Positions 26,840 through 37,344 of a DNA stretch of 60,420 bases are shown here, piece after piece. The position numbers and the translations under genes were made by a program. The stretch spans positions 1-60,420 of the forward strand of contig JAISOV010000054.1 in the NCBI GenBank assembly GCA_031275405.1. The letters are read 5' to 3'. Numbering within the stretch: the first letter of the stretch is position 1; each line of letters begins with the position of its first letter. Under the pieces are notes generated by a model. It ran no database searches. It was given only the letters and a program-made list of their open reading frames with translations, and was not told where the DNA came from. The DNA is from Clostridium sp. (GTDB lineage: Bacteria > Bacillota > Clostridia > Lachnospirales > Lachnospiraceae).

Positions 26840-29800
26840 ATGGAAGCCATATACAGATCTGTGATGGAGCAGGCCGCCGCGGGCAGGATAGAGAAGCAGG
26901 CCGCGATAGAGCTGATCAAATTACTGGGGAAACAGACAGAGGATCCCAGGAAAGAAACGGCGGTCATCGGGATGGCTTTTCGGCTGCCGAAAGCGGAAAG
27001 CATAGAAGAGTTCAGAAAGAACATCAGGGATGGCGCGGAAATCATCAGGGAATTTCCAGAAAGGAGGAAGCAAGACGCCGCCCGGATCTTAAAAATGGGG
27101 AATCATGCCTTTGAGGGGCATGACTTTCTGAAATTGGCGTATTTGGAGCGCATAGATGGGTTTGACTATCCCTTTTTCCATATTTCTCCGAAAGAGGCTG
27201 CTCTGATGGATCCGAACCAGAGAATCTTCCTGGAAACGGCGTGGAATGCCCTGGAGGACGCCGGATATGGAAGCGAGAAGATCAAGGGTACCAAGACGGG
27301 CGTCTACCTGGGCTACCGTTCGGATCATTTTTATGAATACAGGGATCTCATAGCCCAGGCGGAACCGGACAACATCATGCGCGCCTATGTTCCCAATATG
27401 CCGGCGGTGATCGCAAGCAGGCTCGCGTATCTGTTGAATTTAAGAGGCCCCAGTATTGTAATCGACACTTCCTGCTCCTCGTCCCTGTCGGCGGTGCATT
27501 ACGCCTGTAAGGGGCTGCTGAACCATGAATGCGACATGGCGGTTGCGGGGGGCGTTAAGGTGAATCTGCTTCCGGTGGCGATCAAGGAAAAATTGGGCGT
27601 GGAATCCTCCGTCGGAGAGGTGAGAACCTTTGACCATACCTCGGACGGCGCGGTGATGGGGGAAGGCTCCGTCGCCTTGCTCCTGAAGCCTTTGAAGGAG
27701 GCGGTACGGGATCGGGACAATATTTATGCGGTGATCAAAGGAAGCGCCGTCAACCATGACGGCAGATCCATAGGAATCGCGGCCCCCAACGCCGTCGCCC
27801 ACGAACAGGTGCTGGCGGAAGCCTGGGAAGCCGCGGGAATCGCCCCGGAAACGATTGCTTACATCGAAGCGCACGGAACCGGAACCACATTGGGGGATCC
27901 CATCGAGATAGACGGCCTTACGAGGGCTTTTGGGCGGTATACGAATAAGAAACAGTTCTGCGGGATTGCTACGGTCAAGTCCTGGATCGGGCATTTGGAC
28001 AACGCGGCGGGGATCGCGGGAGTGGTCAATGGGATCATCGCGTTGAAATATAAGGAATTGCCGTATTTAAGGTTTTTCAGCCGGCCCAACGCAAACATCA
28101 GGTTTCAGGATTCACCGCTGTATGTGTCGGCCCGGCCCGCAAAATGGGAGGCGGAGGAATATCCCCGAAGGTGCGGCGTCAGCTCTTTTGGCATGAGCGG
28201 AACAAACTGCCATGTGGTTCTGGAGGAGTATATACCCGGAGGACGGCAGAGACCGGGCGGCGACGGCCAGGCTGCCGGAGAAGAGAAAAACACGCGGCTT
28301 TTTCTGTTTGCCGTGTCGGCCAAAACCCAGGACGCGTTAGCGGCGTTGTTAAGAGCATATGAAACGGTATTGAACCGGGAACAGGAATACCGTCTTTCGG
28401 ATATTTGCTATACGGCGGGTACGGGGAGGTTTCATTTCGCTTATCGGCTAGCCCTCTGTATTTCGGACAAAGCCGCCTTGCGAAAGAAGATCCGGCGTCT
28501 GAACGAGGATTGGCGGGAAGCCTTAAAAGACGAAGATCTTTTTTATGGCGTACAGGAAAACGCCCTGAAAAAAGACCTTAGGGAATTCAGCGCGAGGGCG
28601 GCTCGGCTGGTGGAAGCAGATACGCTGGCCGGCGACCGGAAGGGAGGCAGCGTCAGAGAATTATGCGGCCTGTATGCCGCCGGAGCCGACCTCCCCTGGG
28701 AAAAAATGTTTCAGGGGATGGGAGAAGCCCGGAAGGTCAGCCTGCCAGGCTATCCTTTCCGGCAGGAAAGGAGCTGGATCGAGCTTCCCGAAAGAGACAG
28801 GCAGGAGCAGGAGGGAATGATCCCGTACCAGAATGTCTGGCACAACAGGGAGCTTGCCGGCAGTTCCGGCAAGCCCGGGGGTACCGTCCTGGTGGTGGAA
28901 AACGGCGGCGTCCTGGCGGAGGAACTGGTGAAGCGTCTGTCAGAACGGGGCCGCAGAGTGATCGACGTAAAAGAAAACGGCGGGTACTGCAAGGTATCCC
29001 GGGAACAGTATGAAACCGGAGGCAGCCTGGCAGACGATTCCCTGCTGATCCAAGACCTGCTGGAAGGCTCCTTGCTGCCGGATCAGATCCTCCATATGGG
29101 GACGGTCGGGATCCAGACGGAACGCGCCGCCATACAGGATCTGGAAGGCAGGTTACACAGAGGGCTGTTCAGCCTGCTGAACCTGGTCAGGGCACTTGCC
29201 ATCCATCAGGTAAAAAACAAGATGGAGCTGCTCTTGATTACGGAATACGCACATGAGGTTACAGGGGAGGAAAGACAAATCCTTCCGGAAAATACCGCTT
29301 TCGCGGGACTGGGAAGGGATCTCCGGTGGGAGTATCCCAATCTAGGCTGCCGCTGTATCGACATCGACGAAACGGTATCGGCTGAAAAGCTCCTCAGGGA
29401 GCTGGACGGCGGGGAAACCGTGTTTCAGGCAGCCTACCGGACAGGGAAGCGGTATATAGAATATCTGACGCAAAAAAGCTGGCCGGAGATACCGGAAGCG
29501 GCCTGTCCGATTCAGGAGGGAGGCGCCTATCTCATTACGGGAGGAACCGGAGAAATAGGACTGGAAATCATGTCCCATCTTGCCGCCGGACATAAAATAA
29601 ACCTGGTATCAGTCAACAGGACAGCCCTGCCCGGACGGGAGCAATGGGACGCGATCGTCCGCGCCCAGTCCGATCAGAGGCTGCTGCATACCATAGGGCG
29701 CATTCGGAAAATCGAAGCCCATGGAACGAGGGTCTGTATCATCCATGCGGATGTTTCCAACGAGAAACAGATGGAAAAAGTGATACAAGAGGTCAAAAAC

Positions 29801-30778
29801 CGTTTTGGCCCTATCCGGGGCATTGTCCATGCCGCCGGAATCAAACGGGGGAAAAAAATCGAAGAAACGGATGAAGCGTCTATGCGGAACATGCTGAAAC
29901 CCAAAGTACAGGGAACCCTTCTTCTGGATCAGCTCACCCGGGAGGAGCCGCCGGATTTTATGCTCCTGTGTTCTTCCGTGGCGGTTCTGATAGGAGAATA
30001 TGGAAATGCGGGCTACACCAGCGCCAATGCGTTTTTGGATGCTTTTTCAGCCTGGAGGACAAAGCAGGGAAGAAGAACCCTGTCGGTGGACTGGTCAACC
30101 TGGGATTTTACGGATATGCCCTATGTACAGAAGCCTTCCGCGTGGAAAGTGGACGAAGGCAGGCTGCTGTTTCGGAGGATGCCTGTGGAAGCCGCTCTGC
30201 AGGCTCTGGATAAGGCGCTGTCCAAAGAGCTGAAGCAGATCGTGATCGGCAGGCTCCATGACGAATCCGGATTGCTCGATCTGGGGGAATATCTGGGTAT
30301 GAATCTGTCGCCGGAGCTTGAGAAAGCGCGGAAGGCGAAAAAAACAGGCAAAGAAACGTCCGCGGAACAGGCGGACAGGAAACTGGTATTGGCCGGAAGC
30401 GCCGATCAGGCCTATACCGCTATCCAGAGACAGATTGCAAGGGGATGGAGCGAAGTCCTGGGGTACGAAGAGATCAACATCCATGACAATTTTTTTGAAA
30501 TCGGCGGCGACTCCATCAGTATCTCGAAGCTGCACGGCTATCTTTTGGAGCATTACCCGTACCGTATCAAGGTGACGGATTTATTTGCGTATCCCACAGT
30601 CTACAGGCTGAGTGAGTTTCTGGCGGACGCCGGGAAGGAGGAAGCCCGGAAACCGCGTGGGAGGCAGACGGATGAGGAACTGGCAAAGAAGATCGACCGC
30701 CTGCTGGAAAGCTTGGAAGAAGGGGAAGTGTCGGTAGATGTACTGGCGGACAGCTTTCAGAAAATGGGAGAAACGTAA
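26840..30778 (+). CDS. Trans-AT PKS module, KS-KR-ACP
   Basis: About 1312 residues. A short N-terminal helical segment (YRSVMEQAAAGRIEKQAAIE) looks like a docking element that could pair with the similar tail of the preceding protein. KS: Cys212 in DTSCSSSL, EAHGTGTTLGDP and KSWIGHLDNAAG. An AT-docking linker with no AT follows (SLPGYPFRQERSW closes it). KR: GGTGEIGLEIMSHL, then CSSVAVLIGEYGNAGYTSAN with catalytic Tyr. ACP: Ser1225 in FEIGGDSISISKL. It should extend the thiazoline-bearing chain by one C2 unit and reduce the ketone. GGGAGG precedes ATG 26840, which I prefer to an in-frame start at 26807. The C-terminal tail again resembles a docking helix. Confidence 0.92.
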   Translation: MEAIYRSVMEQAAAGRIEKQAAIELIKLLGKQTEDPRKETAVIGMAFRLPKAESIEEFRKNIRDGAEIIREFPERRKQDAARILKMGNHAFEGHDFLKLAYLERIDGFDYPFFHISPKEAALMDPNQRIFLETAWNALEDAGYGSEKIKGTKTGVYLGYRSDHFYEYRDLIAQAEPDNIMRAYVPNMPAVIASRLAYLLNLRGPSIVIDTSCSSSLSAVHYACKGLLNHECDMAVAGGVKVNLLPVAIKEKLGVESSVGEVRTFDHTSDGAVMGEGSVALLLKPLKEAVRDRDNIYAVIKGSAVNHDGRSIGIAAPNAVAHEQVLAEAWEAAGIAPETIAYIEAHGTGTTLGDPIEIDGLTRAFGRYTNKKQFCGIATVKSWIGHLDNAAGIAGVVNGIIALKYKELPYLRFFSRPNANIRFQDSPLYVSARPAKWEAEEYPRRCGVSSFGMSGTNCHVVLEEYIPGGRQRPGGDGQAAGEEKNTRLFLFAVSAKTQDALAALLRAYETVLNREQEYRLSDICYTAGTGRFHFAYRLALCISDKAALRKKIRRLNEDWREALKDEDLFYGVQENALKKDLREFSARAARLVEADTLAGDRKGGSVRELCGLYAAGADLPWEKMFQGMGEARKVSLPGYPFRQERSWIELPERDRQEQEGMIPYQNVWHNRELAGSSGKPGGTVLVVENGGVLAEELVKRLSERGRRVIDVKENGGYCKVSREQYETGGSLADDSLLIQDLLEGSLLPDQILHMGTVGIQTERAAIQDLEGRLHRGLFSLLNLVRALAIHQVKNKMELLLITEYAHEVTGEERQILPENTAFAGLGRDLRWEYPNLGCRCIDIDETVSAEKLLRELDGGETVFQAAYRTGKRYIEYLTQKSWPEIPEAACPIQEGGAYLITGGTGEIGLEIMSHLAAGHKINLVSVNRTALPGREQWDAIVRAQSDQRLLHTIGRIRKIEAHGTRVCIIHADVSNEKQMEKVIQEVKNRFGPIRGIVHAAGIKRGKKIEETDEASMRNMLKPKVQGTLLLDQLTREEPPDFMLLCSSVAVLIGEYGNAGYTSANAFLDAFSAWRTKQGRRTLSVDWSTWDFTDMPYVQKPSAWKVDEGRLLFRRMPVEAALQALDKALSKELKQIVIGRLHDESGLLDLGEYLGMNLSPELEKARKAKKTGKETSAEQADRKLVLAGSADQAYTAIQRQIARGWSEVLGYEEINIHDNFFEIGGDSISISKLHGYLLEHYPYRIKVTDLFAYPTVYRLSEFLADAGKEEARKPRGRQTDEELAKKIDRLLESLEEGEVSVDVLADSFQKMGET

Positions 30779-30779
30779 A

Positions 30780-33700
30780 ATGGACAGACTGGTGAGAGCC
30801 GTTCTGGAAGGCGTGAAAAGCAAAAAAATACAAAAAGAGATGGCGGCGGAACTGCTTCAGATCATCAAGCGGGAATCCGGCGGGTCTACAGGGAGAGGAA
30901 AAGAAATTGCCGTGATCGGAATGGCTGCGCTGCTGCCCGGGGCGGAAGACATCTGGGAATTTCGTGAAAACCTGAAACAGAAGGTTGACAGCGTGACGGC
31001 TTTTCCGCCGAACAGAGCGGAGGACAGCCGCTGGCTGCTGCCGACGCTGGTACCCGGCGAACCGGAGGAGGTGGCGTACAGTAAGGGCGGATATATCGGC
31101 CATATTGATCAGTTTGATCATAAGTTTTTTCGGATCTCTCCTGCCGAAGCCCGGCTGATGGATCCGAGCCAGAGACTGTTTCTGGAAACGGCGTGGAAAG
31201 CCATAGAGGATGGGGGATATGGGGAAAAGCTGTCAGGCACCGATACGGGAGTGTATGTCGGCTATAATAAATGGCCCGCCTATGGTTTCTGCATTTCCAG
31301 GGAAGATCCGTCTCTGGTTTCTCTGGCGGTAGCCGGGAACCTGTCGTCCCTGATCGCAGGCAGGCTATCCTATCTGCTGGACTTCAAAGGCCCCAGTATG
31401 ATGATCGATACGGCCTGTTCTTCCTCTATGGCCGCTTTTTACGAGGCGTGCAGCGCTCTTCGGAACGGGATCTGCGACCAGGCCATAGCGGGAGGGATCA
31501 ATCTTGAGCTGTCGCCCGCCAAAGGGATATTTGACCTGGGGATCGAATCTGCCAGTGAGGAAACCAGAGCCTTTGGGGAAGACGCGGACGGGGCGGTATG
31601 GGGGGAAGGAGTCGCCGCCGTCCTGCTCAAACCCCTGGATAAGGCCCTTCGGGATCATGACCATATTTATGGGGTCGTGAAAGGGATCGCGGCCAATCAG
31701 GATGGGAATTCGATTGGCCTGACCGCTCCCAATATGCTGGCACAGAAAGAGCTTTACCGGAAAGCCTGGGAGGACGCGGGGATTCATCCGGAGAGCATTT
31801 CTTTTATCGAGGCTCATGGAACAGCCACGAAGCTGGGAGATCCTATTGAGATCGAAGGGCTGGCCAGGGCGTTTGAAGCCTATACGAAGAAAAGACAGTT
31901 TTGCGCGGTCAGTACGGTGAAAACAAACATCGGCCACTTAAATGCGGCCTCCGGTATCGTAGGAATCATCAAAGCCGCCCTGTCTCTGAAATACAGGGAA
32001 ATCTACCCGCTGATTCATTTTAAGCGGCCCAATCAGAGCATTGATTTTGTGAATTCGCCGTTCTATGTGAATCAGGATCTGCGGCTCTGCGGGGCGGGGG
32101 ATACGCCTCTGCGGGGCGGGGTAAATTCCTTCGGATTCAACGGCACCAATGTACATGTCGTGCTGGAGGAAGCGCCAAGGAACAGGAGCTGCCCGGAAGA
32201 GGAAGGGAAGATCCCGCAGATCCTGACGCTTTCGGCGAAGTCGGAAGGCTCTTTACGCGGTTTATTATACCGGTACCGCGCCTATCTGCATTCCGGGCCG
32301 ATCCCGGCTTTGACGGATATTTGTTATACGGCGAATACCGGCAGGGGCTATTTTGACTTCCGCTTTGTTTTTCTGTTAAAAGACAAGAAGGATTTCTTAG
32401 AGAAGCTGGCTGCCCTGGACATCGAACGGGTTCATGGGAATACGCTGTATGATAAGAGGCCGGAATCCTTCGAGGAGATGGACAAGGCGGCGCCCTCTTT
32501 GGCGGCGGAGGCCTATCGTTCTTCTGATATTCGGGGAGGAAGGGGCGTTACGGAAAGCTTCCTCCGTCAGATAGGCGTGTTATTTTTAGCGGGAACCAGG
32601 ATTGACTGGAGCCGCCTCTATGATCCCGCGTCCTGCTATCGCGTGAGTATTCCGACATATGCGTTTGAGCGGTGCCGGAGCTGGTATGAGGACGCTTCGG
32701 CGCCGGTTCGGCCATCTATGGTACCCGCAAAGAAGGAAGTGGTATTATATGGAAGAGAGGATGGGAACTATTCCGCGCTGGAACGGCAGATCGCCCAGGT
32801 GTGGGGCGAGGTGTTGCATTATGAGAGGATCGGGATCCAGGACGATTATTTTGAATTGGGCGGAGACTCCATTTATTCTTCCGTGATTGCCAATCATATC
32901 AGCGCCGCCGCGGGGATCCGGCTCAATATGTCGGATCTGCTGATACATTCCAGCATACAGAAGCTTTCGGAATGGATAGAACGGGAATATCTGAAACATA
33001 CGGAAGGAGAAGCGGACGCTTCACCGATCCGCCCCGCCCCGAAAGCGGACGTGTATCCTTTGTCCTGCGCGCAGAAGAGGATTTATATTCTGAACAGGCT
33101 GAATAAGGCTCGCGTGAGCTATAATCAGCCCTCCGCCAGGATGATCGACGGGGTGTTTGACGTCCGGAAATGTGAGAGGATCTTCCAAGAGCTGATTGCC
33201 CATCATGAAGCGTTTCGGACACGGTTTATCGTCAAAGACGGGGAACCGTGCCAGCAGATCTTACCGGAGACGGAGTTTCAGGTAGAGTATTTTGATATGA
33301 CCGGAAAAGAGCCGGAGGATCCCCTGGTGCTAGAGCTGGAAAAGGCTTTTATCAGGCCCTTTGATTTGGGGGAAGCGCCCCTGATCAGGGTTGGCCTGAT
33401 CCGGTTAAACGTTCGTAAACACCTTCTGATGTATGACATCCATCATCTGATTTCTGACGGAACCACGGAAAGCATCCTGTCCATGGAGTTTCTGAAGTTG
33501 TACAGGAACGAAAAGCTTCCCAGGACGGAGGTGGAATATAAGGACTATGCGCTCTGGCACAATGCATTCATAAAGTCGGAGGAAATCAGGCGTCAGGGGG
33601 CATACTGGCTGAAAAAACTGTCGGGCGGACTACCGCTGCTGAACCTGCCTTTGGACGATACGCGCCCGAATGCGCAGAGCTTTGAAGGGCATACCTTTTA

Positions 33701-36700
33701 TTTTGAGATCAGCGAGGAGCTTACCGGCCAATTAAAAGATCTGGCAAGAAGCGCCGGCGCCACGCTGTACATGGTGCTGCTGGCTGCTTATGGCGTGCTG
33801 CTGTATCAGTATACGGCGCAGGAGGACATCATTGTCGGAACGCCTGTAGCGGGAAGGAACCACGGCAGCCTGGAACACGTGATTGGCGTGTTCATTAATA
33901 TGCTTGCTATGCGGAATTTTCCGAAAGGCCAGCTGAAATTTACGGAATATGTCGATCAGGTGAAGGAGACTGCCGTAGAGGCTTTTAGAAACCAGGATTA
34001 TCCTTTTGACAGGCTGGTGGAAGAACTGAACATAGAAAGGGATCTTAGCCGTAATCCTGTCTTTGACACTATGTTTGTCTTACAGAACATGCTACAGGAC
34101 GACAGTGATGTGGCGGGCATCGGTTTTCAAAACCACAATATCGATACCGGGATTGCCAAATATGACCTGACTCTGACCGCTTTTGAACGGGGGAGCTATC
34201 TGGAGTTTGGCTTGGAGTATGCTACGAGCCTGTTCCGTCCTGAAACCATAGAGCGGATGGCCGGACACTATACCAATATCCTGCAAGAAATTCTGGCGGA
34301 TCCCGGGAAGGAACTGAAAAGCATCAGGATGATGGGCCAGGAAGAAACCAACCGGCTTCTGTACGAGTTTCAGGGCGCCCGCCGAGTCTACGGAAACCCC
34401 GCGACCGTACGGCAGCTTTTTGAGGAACAGGCACAAAGAAGGCCTTTTGCCATAGCCCTGGTCGTCGGGGAAAAAGAGATCGCTTATGGAAGGCTGAATG
34501 AAAGCGCGAACCGGTTGGCCTGGAAGTTAAAAGAAGAGGGTGTCGGAAGGAATTCTGTGGCGGGCGTCTTACTGGACAGATCGGAGGAGCTGTTTGTCAG
34601 CCTGCTTGGGGTATTAAAAGCGGGGGGAGCCTATTTACCCATAGACCCGGAATATCCGGCGGACCGGATCCGCTACATGCTGGAGAACTCCCGCGTGAAC
34701 ATTCTCCTGACGAAGAAAGCGCTGGAAAAAAACATCGCGTTGGAAGGCAGGATCGTCTATCTGGATGATCTGGAAGCTTCCGGCGGCGCGACCGTACCTC
34801 CGGATGATACGAAGGAGCGGGGCGGCGTCACCGCAAATCCGGATCAGATCAATTCTATGGAGGATCTGATGTATGTCTTATATACGTCCGGGTCTACGGG
34901 GAAGCCGAAAGGGGTGAGGATTCCGCACCGTGCGGTCTATCATTTTATAGAGGGAATGTCGGAACATATTGACTTCTCGCAAGAAAAGAGTATCCTAGCA
35001 CTTACGACCGTATCTTTTGACATCTTCCTCCTGGAAGGCCTGCTGCCGCTGACCAAAGGAATGCGGATCATCCTGGCAAGAGAAGATGAGCAGAAGAGCG
35101 CGGCGCTGATCAAACGGCTGATCAAGAAGCATTCCGTGGATCTTCTGCAAGCGACGCCGTCCAGGATACAGCTCATCTTAAATGACAAGAGCGGCAGGGA
35201 ATGCTTTCAGGAGATCGGAACGATCCTGTCAGGCGGCGAAGTGCTGCACAAGGATATGACGGATCAGCTCCGGGCGGCTTCTCGCGCAAAGCTGTATCAT
35301 GTCTACGGGCCGACGGAAACGACCGTCTGGTCTGCGGTCAAAGAACTGTCTCCAGGCGCCGAAATAACGATTGGAAAGCCGATTGCCAATACGAGGTTCT
35401 ATATTCTGGACGAAGGGCTGCGGCTGCGGCCTATCGGAGTGGCCGGCGAGCTGTACATAGCGGGCATGGGGCTGGCCCAAGGCTATGACAATGATACGGA
35501 GATGACGGCGCAACGCTTTCTCCCCGATCCGTTTTCTCCCCGGGAGCGTATGTACCGAACCGGGGATATGGCCCGGTGGCTGCCGTCGGGGGAGGTGAAG
35601 TTTCTTGGGAGGGTGGATCATCAGGTTAAGATCCGGGGCTTTCGGATAGAGCTGGAAGAGATTGAAGACGCCCTGAACCGGTGTCCCCAGGTCGCACAGG
35701 CGGCAGTCGTCGCCAAGATGGACGGCAGCCGCGGTCATCAGCTGTATGCCTATGTGGTTTCCGGAAACCGGATGAAGGTCTCCGAAGTCAGAAAATACCT
35801 GGCGGCTGCGCTGCCGGAGTATATGGTACCCAATCGCTTTGTACAGGTGGACGCGCTGCCTGTCACTGCCAATGGGAAAATTGACAGGCTGGCCCTTGCC
35901 TCGTCAGAGGACGAACTTACTACCAGTACAGAATACGTAGAACCGGGAAATGAAATAGAAGAAAAAATATGCGGTGTCTGGAAAAATGTCCTGGAGCTTA
36001 CGAAAATCGGAGTAAAGGACGATTTCTTTGAACTGGGCGGAAATTCCTTGTTGGTGATCAAGCTGGAAGCTGAAATGGAAAAGATAGGGTATCCCGTTTT
36101 GGCAGCGGATATTTTCCGGTATAAGACCATCAGCGGCATCGCTTCCTTGTTTACCGGGGAGACGGAAAAAGCGGAGGATAGCGTACCGGAAAGAACGGAG
36201 GACACCGTGCCGGAAAGAGCGGGGGATACCGTTCTGAAAAGAACAAAGGATACCGCCGTATCGGAGAAAGCGGAGCAGGAGGCCTCCCGGAACGCGGAAC
36301 AAGGGAGCATTGTATTAGAGGGGATCCAGCCGTTTAACGAGATCTTTTACCGCAGCTGTTTTTACAACAGCGCCTTCCCTATCCTGCTTTGGTACGGGAG
36401 GGAGCCGCTGTCCCTGCTGGTGAATGAGCTCCTGATTTACCGCTGTGATACACAGGCGGCGGTTCCCAGGCTGCAAACGGACTATCGGACATGCAGGAGC
36501 CTGGAAGAAATCATGCGGGAGGAGGGGATACGGCTTAGAACGAAGACGGTCTGTGAGGATCTGATCAGCGAAATACGCTCGTCGCTTCTTGCGCGGGAGC
36601 CGGTGATCGTAGGCGTGGACTGCTTTTATGAACCCATCAGGGCGGATACTTTTCAGAAGAAGCATATCTTCCATACGCTGCTGGTTTATGGGTATCAGGA

Positions 36701-37328
36701 AGACACGGAATCTTTTCATGTCATAGAACATAGACATAGAGACAACCTCTCCTATGAAAAGAGGCTGCTCCATCAAGAGGATCTGGGAAAAGCCTGCCGG
36801 GGATTTCGGGAGAATTTCAATCAGGATCTGAGTATGGCCGCTTTTTATCAGTTCCGGCTGACCGGCGCCAGGAAAGGAAAAAAGAACGCTTGGGAGACTT
36901 ATTTTTACAACGTCAAAAATCATAGAAAGGAGCTGGAAAAGGGAGTCCTGGAATTGAAAGTATTTTCCAGGAGCTTTGCGGAAATGGTGTCACAGGAAGA
37001 TACCTGCAGGCGGAAAATGGATACCGTCGTGGAAGACTTCAACGCCGTGATCAATGCCAAAAAAGTGGAGCGGTACAAACTGCGGCGGTTCCGGCAGCCG
37101 GTGTCTGACATGCTTTCCGTTTTAGAGGAGGTGATTGAAAAATGGTCCCATGTCAGGAATGTCTGCGCGAAATATACATACTCCCAGACGTACCGTCCCG
37201 AGGTGTTCCGGGACTGCTGCGCCGTGCTGGAAGACATCTGCATTCTGGAAGAGAGGTATCTGAAACTGGAACCTCGCCTTCCCGTCAGCATTGGAACGGT
37301 AAGTGGCGAAAAAATGATCGAAGAATAG
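30780..37328 (+). CDS. Hybrid PKS-NRPS, KS-ACP-C-A(Gly)-T-BtrH-like release domain
   Basis: About 2182 residues. KS: Cys213 in DTACSSSM, EAHGTATKLGDP (HGTAT variant) and KTNIGHLN; then an AT-less linker and directly an ACP (ELGGDSIYSS near 695), with no KR, so the beta-keto group should stay. C domain HHLISDG near 887. A domain YTSGSTGKPKG near 1366; pocket D-I-L-Q-L-G-V-V-W, close to the published glycine code DILQLGLIW. T Ser near 1754 (ELGGNSLLV). A linker of 8-residue tandem repeats follows. The last 320 residues resemble the BtrH N-terminal family: Cys1860 in YRSCFYNSAFP, then HIFHTLLVYGY and ESFHVIEH. There is no thioesterase. I infer release by acyl transfer through this Cys domain. 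ATG 30780 follows GGGAG and nearly abuts the previous stop. Confidence 0.88.
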   Translation: MDRLVRAVLEGVKSKKIQKEMAAELLQIIKRESGGSTGRGKEIAVIGMAALLPGAEDIWEFRENLKQKVDSVTAFPPNRAEDSRWLLPTLVPGEPEEVAYSKGGYIGHIDQFDHKFFRISPAEARLMDPSQRLFLETAWKAIEDGGYGEKLSGTDTGVYVGYNKWPAYGFCISREDPSLVSLAVAGNLSSLIAGRLSYLLDFKGPSMMIDTACSSSMAAFYEACSALRNGICDQAIAGGINLELSPAKGIFDLGIESASEETRAFGEDADGAVWGEGVAAVLLKPLDKALRDHDHIYGVVKGIAANQDGNSIGLTAPNMLAQKELYRKAWEDAGIHPESISFIEAHGTATKLGDPIEIEGLARAFEAYTKKRQFCAVSTVKTNIGHLNAASGIVGIIKAALSLKYREIYPLIHFKRPNQSIDFVNSPFYVNQDLRLCGAGDTPLRGGVNSFGFNGTNVHVVLEEAPRNRSCPEEEGKIPQILTLSAKSEGSLRGLLYRYRAYLHSGPIPALTDICYTANTGRGYFDFRFVFLLKDKKDFLEKLAALDIERVHGNTLYDKRPESFEEMDKAAPSLAAEAYRSSDIRGGRGVTESFLRQIGVLFLAGTRIDWSRLYDPASCYRVSIPTYAFERCRSWYEDASAPVRPSMVPAKKEVVLYGREDGNYSALERQIAQVWGEVLHYERIGIQDDYFELGGDSIYSSVIANHISAAAGIRLNMSDLLIHSSIQKLSEWIEREYLKHTEGEADASPIRPAPKADVYPLSCAQKRIYILNRLNKARVSYNQPSARMIDGVFDVRKCERIFQELIAHHEAFRTRFIVKDGEPCQQILPETEFQVEYFDMTGKEPEDPLVLELEKAFIRPFDLGEAPLIRVGLIRLNVRKHLLMYDIHHLISDGTTESILSMEFLKLYRNEKLPRTEVEYKDYALWHNAFIKSEEIRRQGAYWLKKLSGGLPLLNLPLDDTRPNAQSFEGHTFYFEISEELTGQLKDLARSAGATLYMVLLAAYGVLLYQYTAQEDIIVGTPVAGRNHGSLEHVIGVFINMLAMRNFPKGQLKFTEYVDQVKETAVEAFRNQDYPFDRLVEELNIERDLSRNPVFDTMFVLQNMLQDDSDVAGIGFQNHNIDTGIAKYDLTLTAFERGSYLEFGLEYATSLFRPETIERMAGHYTNILQEILADPGKELKSIRMMGQEETNRLLYEFQGARRVYGNPATVRQLFEEQAQRRPFAIALVVGEKEIAYGRLNESANRLAWKLKEEGVGRNSVAGVLLDRSEELFVSLLGVLKAGGAYLPIDPEYPADRIRYMLENSRVNILLTKKALEKNIALEGRIVYLDDLEASGGATVPPDDTKERGGVTANPDQINSMEDLMYVLYTSGSTGKPKGVRIPHRAVYHFIEGMSEHIDFSQEKSILALTTVSFDIFLLEGLLPLTKGMRIILAREDEQKSAALIKRLIKKHSVDLLQATPSRIQLILNDKSGRECFQEIGTILSGGEVLHKDMTDQLRAASRAKLYHVYGPTETTVWSAVKELSPGAEITIGKPIANTRFYILDEGLRLRPIGVAGELYIAGMGLAQGYDNDTEMTAQRFLPDPFSPRERMYRTGDMARWLPSGEVKFLGRVDHQVKIRGFRIELEEIEDALNRCPQVAQAAVVAKMDGSRGHQLYAYVVSGNRMKVSEVRKYLAAALPEYMVPNRFVQVDALPVTANGKIDRLALASSEDELTTSTEYVEPGNEIEEKICGVWKNVLELTKIGVKDDFFELGGNSLLVIKLEAEMEKIGYPVLAADIFRYKTISGIASLFTGETEKAEDSVPERTEDTVPERAGDTVLKRTKDTAVSEKAEQEASRNAEQGSIVLEGIQPFNEIFYRSCFYNSAFPILLWYGREPLSLLVNELLIYRCDTQAAVPRLQTDYRTCRSLEEIMREEGIRLRTKTVCEDLISEIRSSLLAREPVIVGVDCFYEPIRADTFQKKHIFHTLLVYGYQEDTESFHVIEHRHRDNLSYEKRLLHQEDLGKACRGFRENFNQDLSMAAFYQFRLTGARKGKKNAWETYFYNVKNHRKELEKGVLELKVFSRSFAEMVSQEDTCRRKMDTVVEDFNAVINAKKVERYKLRRFRQPVSDMLSVLEEVIEKWSHVRNVCAKYTYSQTYRPEVFRDCCAVLEDICILEERYLKLEPRLPVSIGTVSGEKMIEE

Positions 37329-37344
37329 GAAAGGAGTATCTAGG

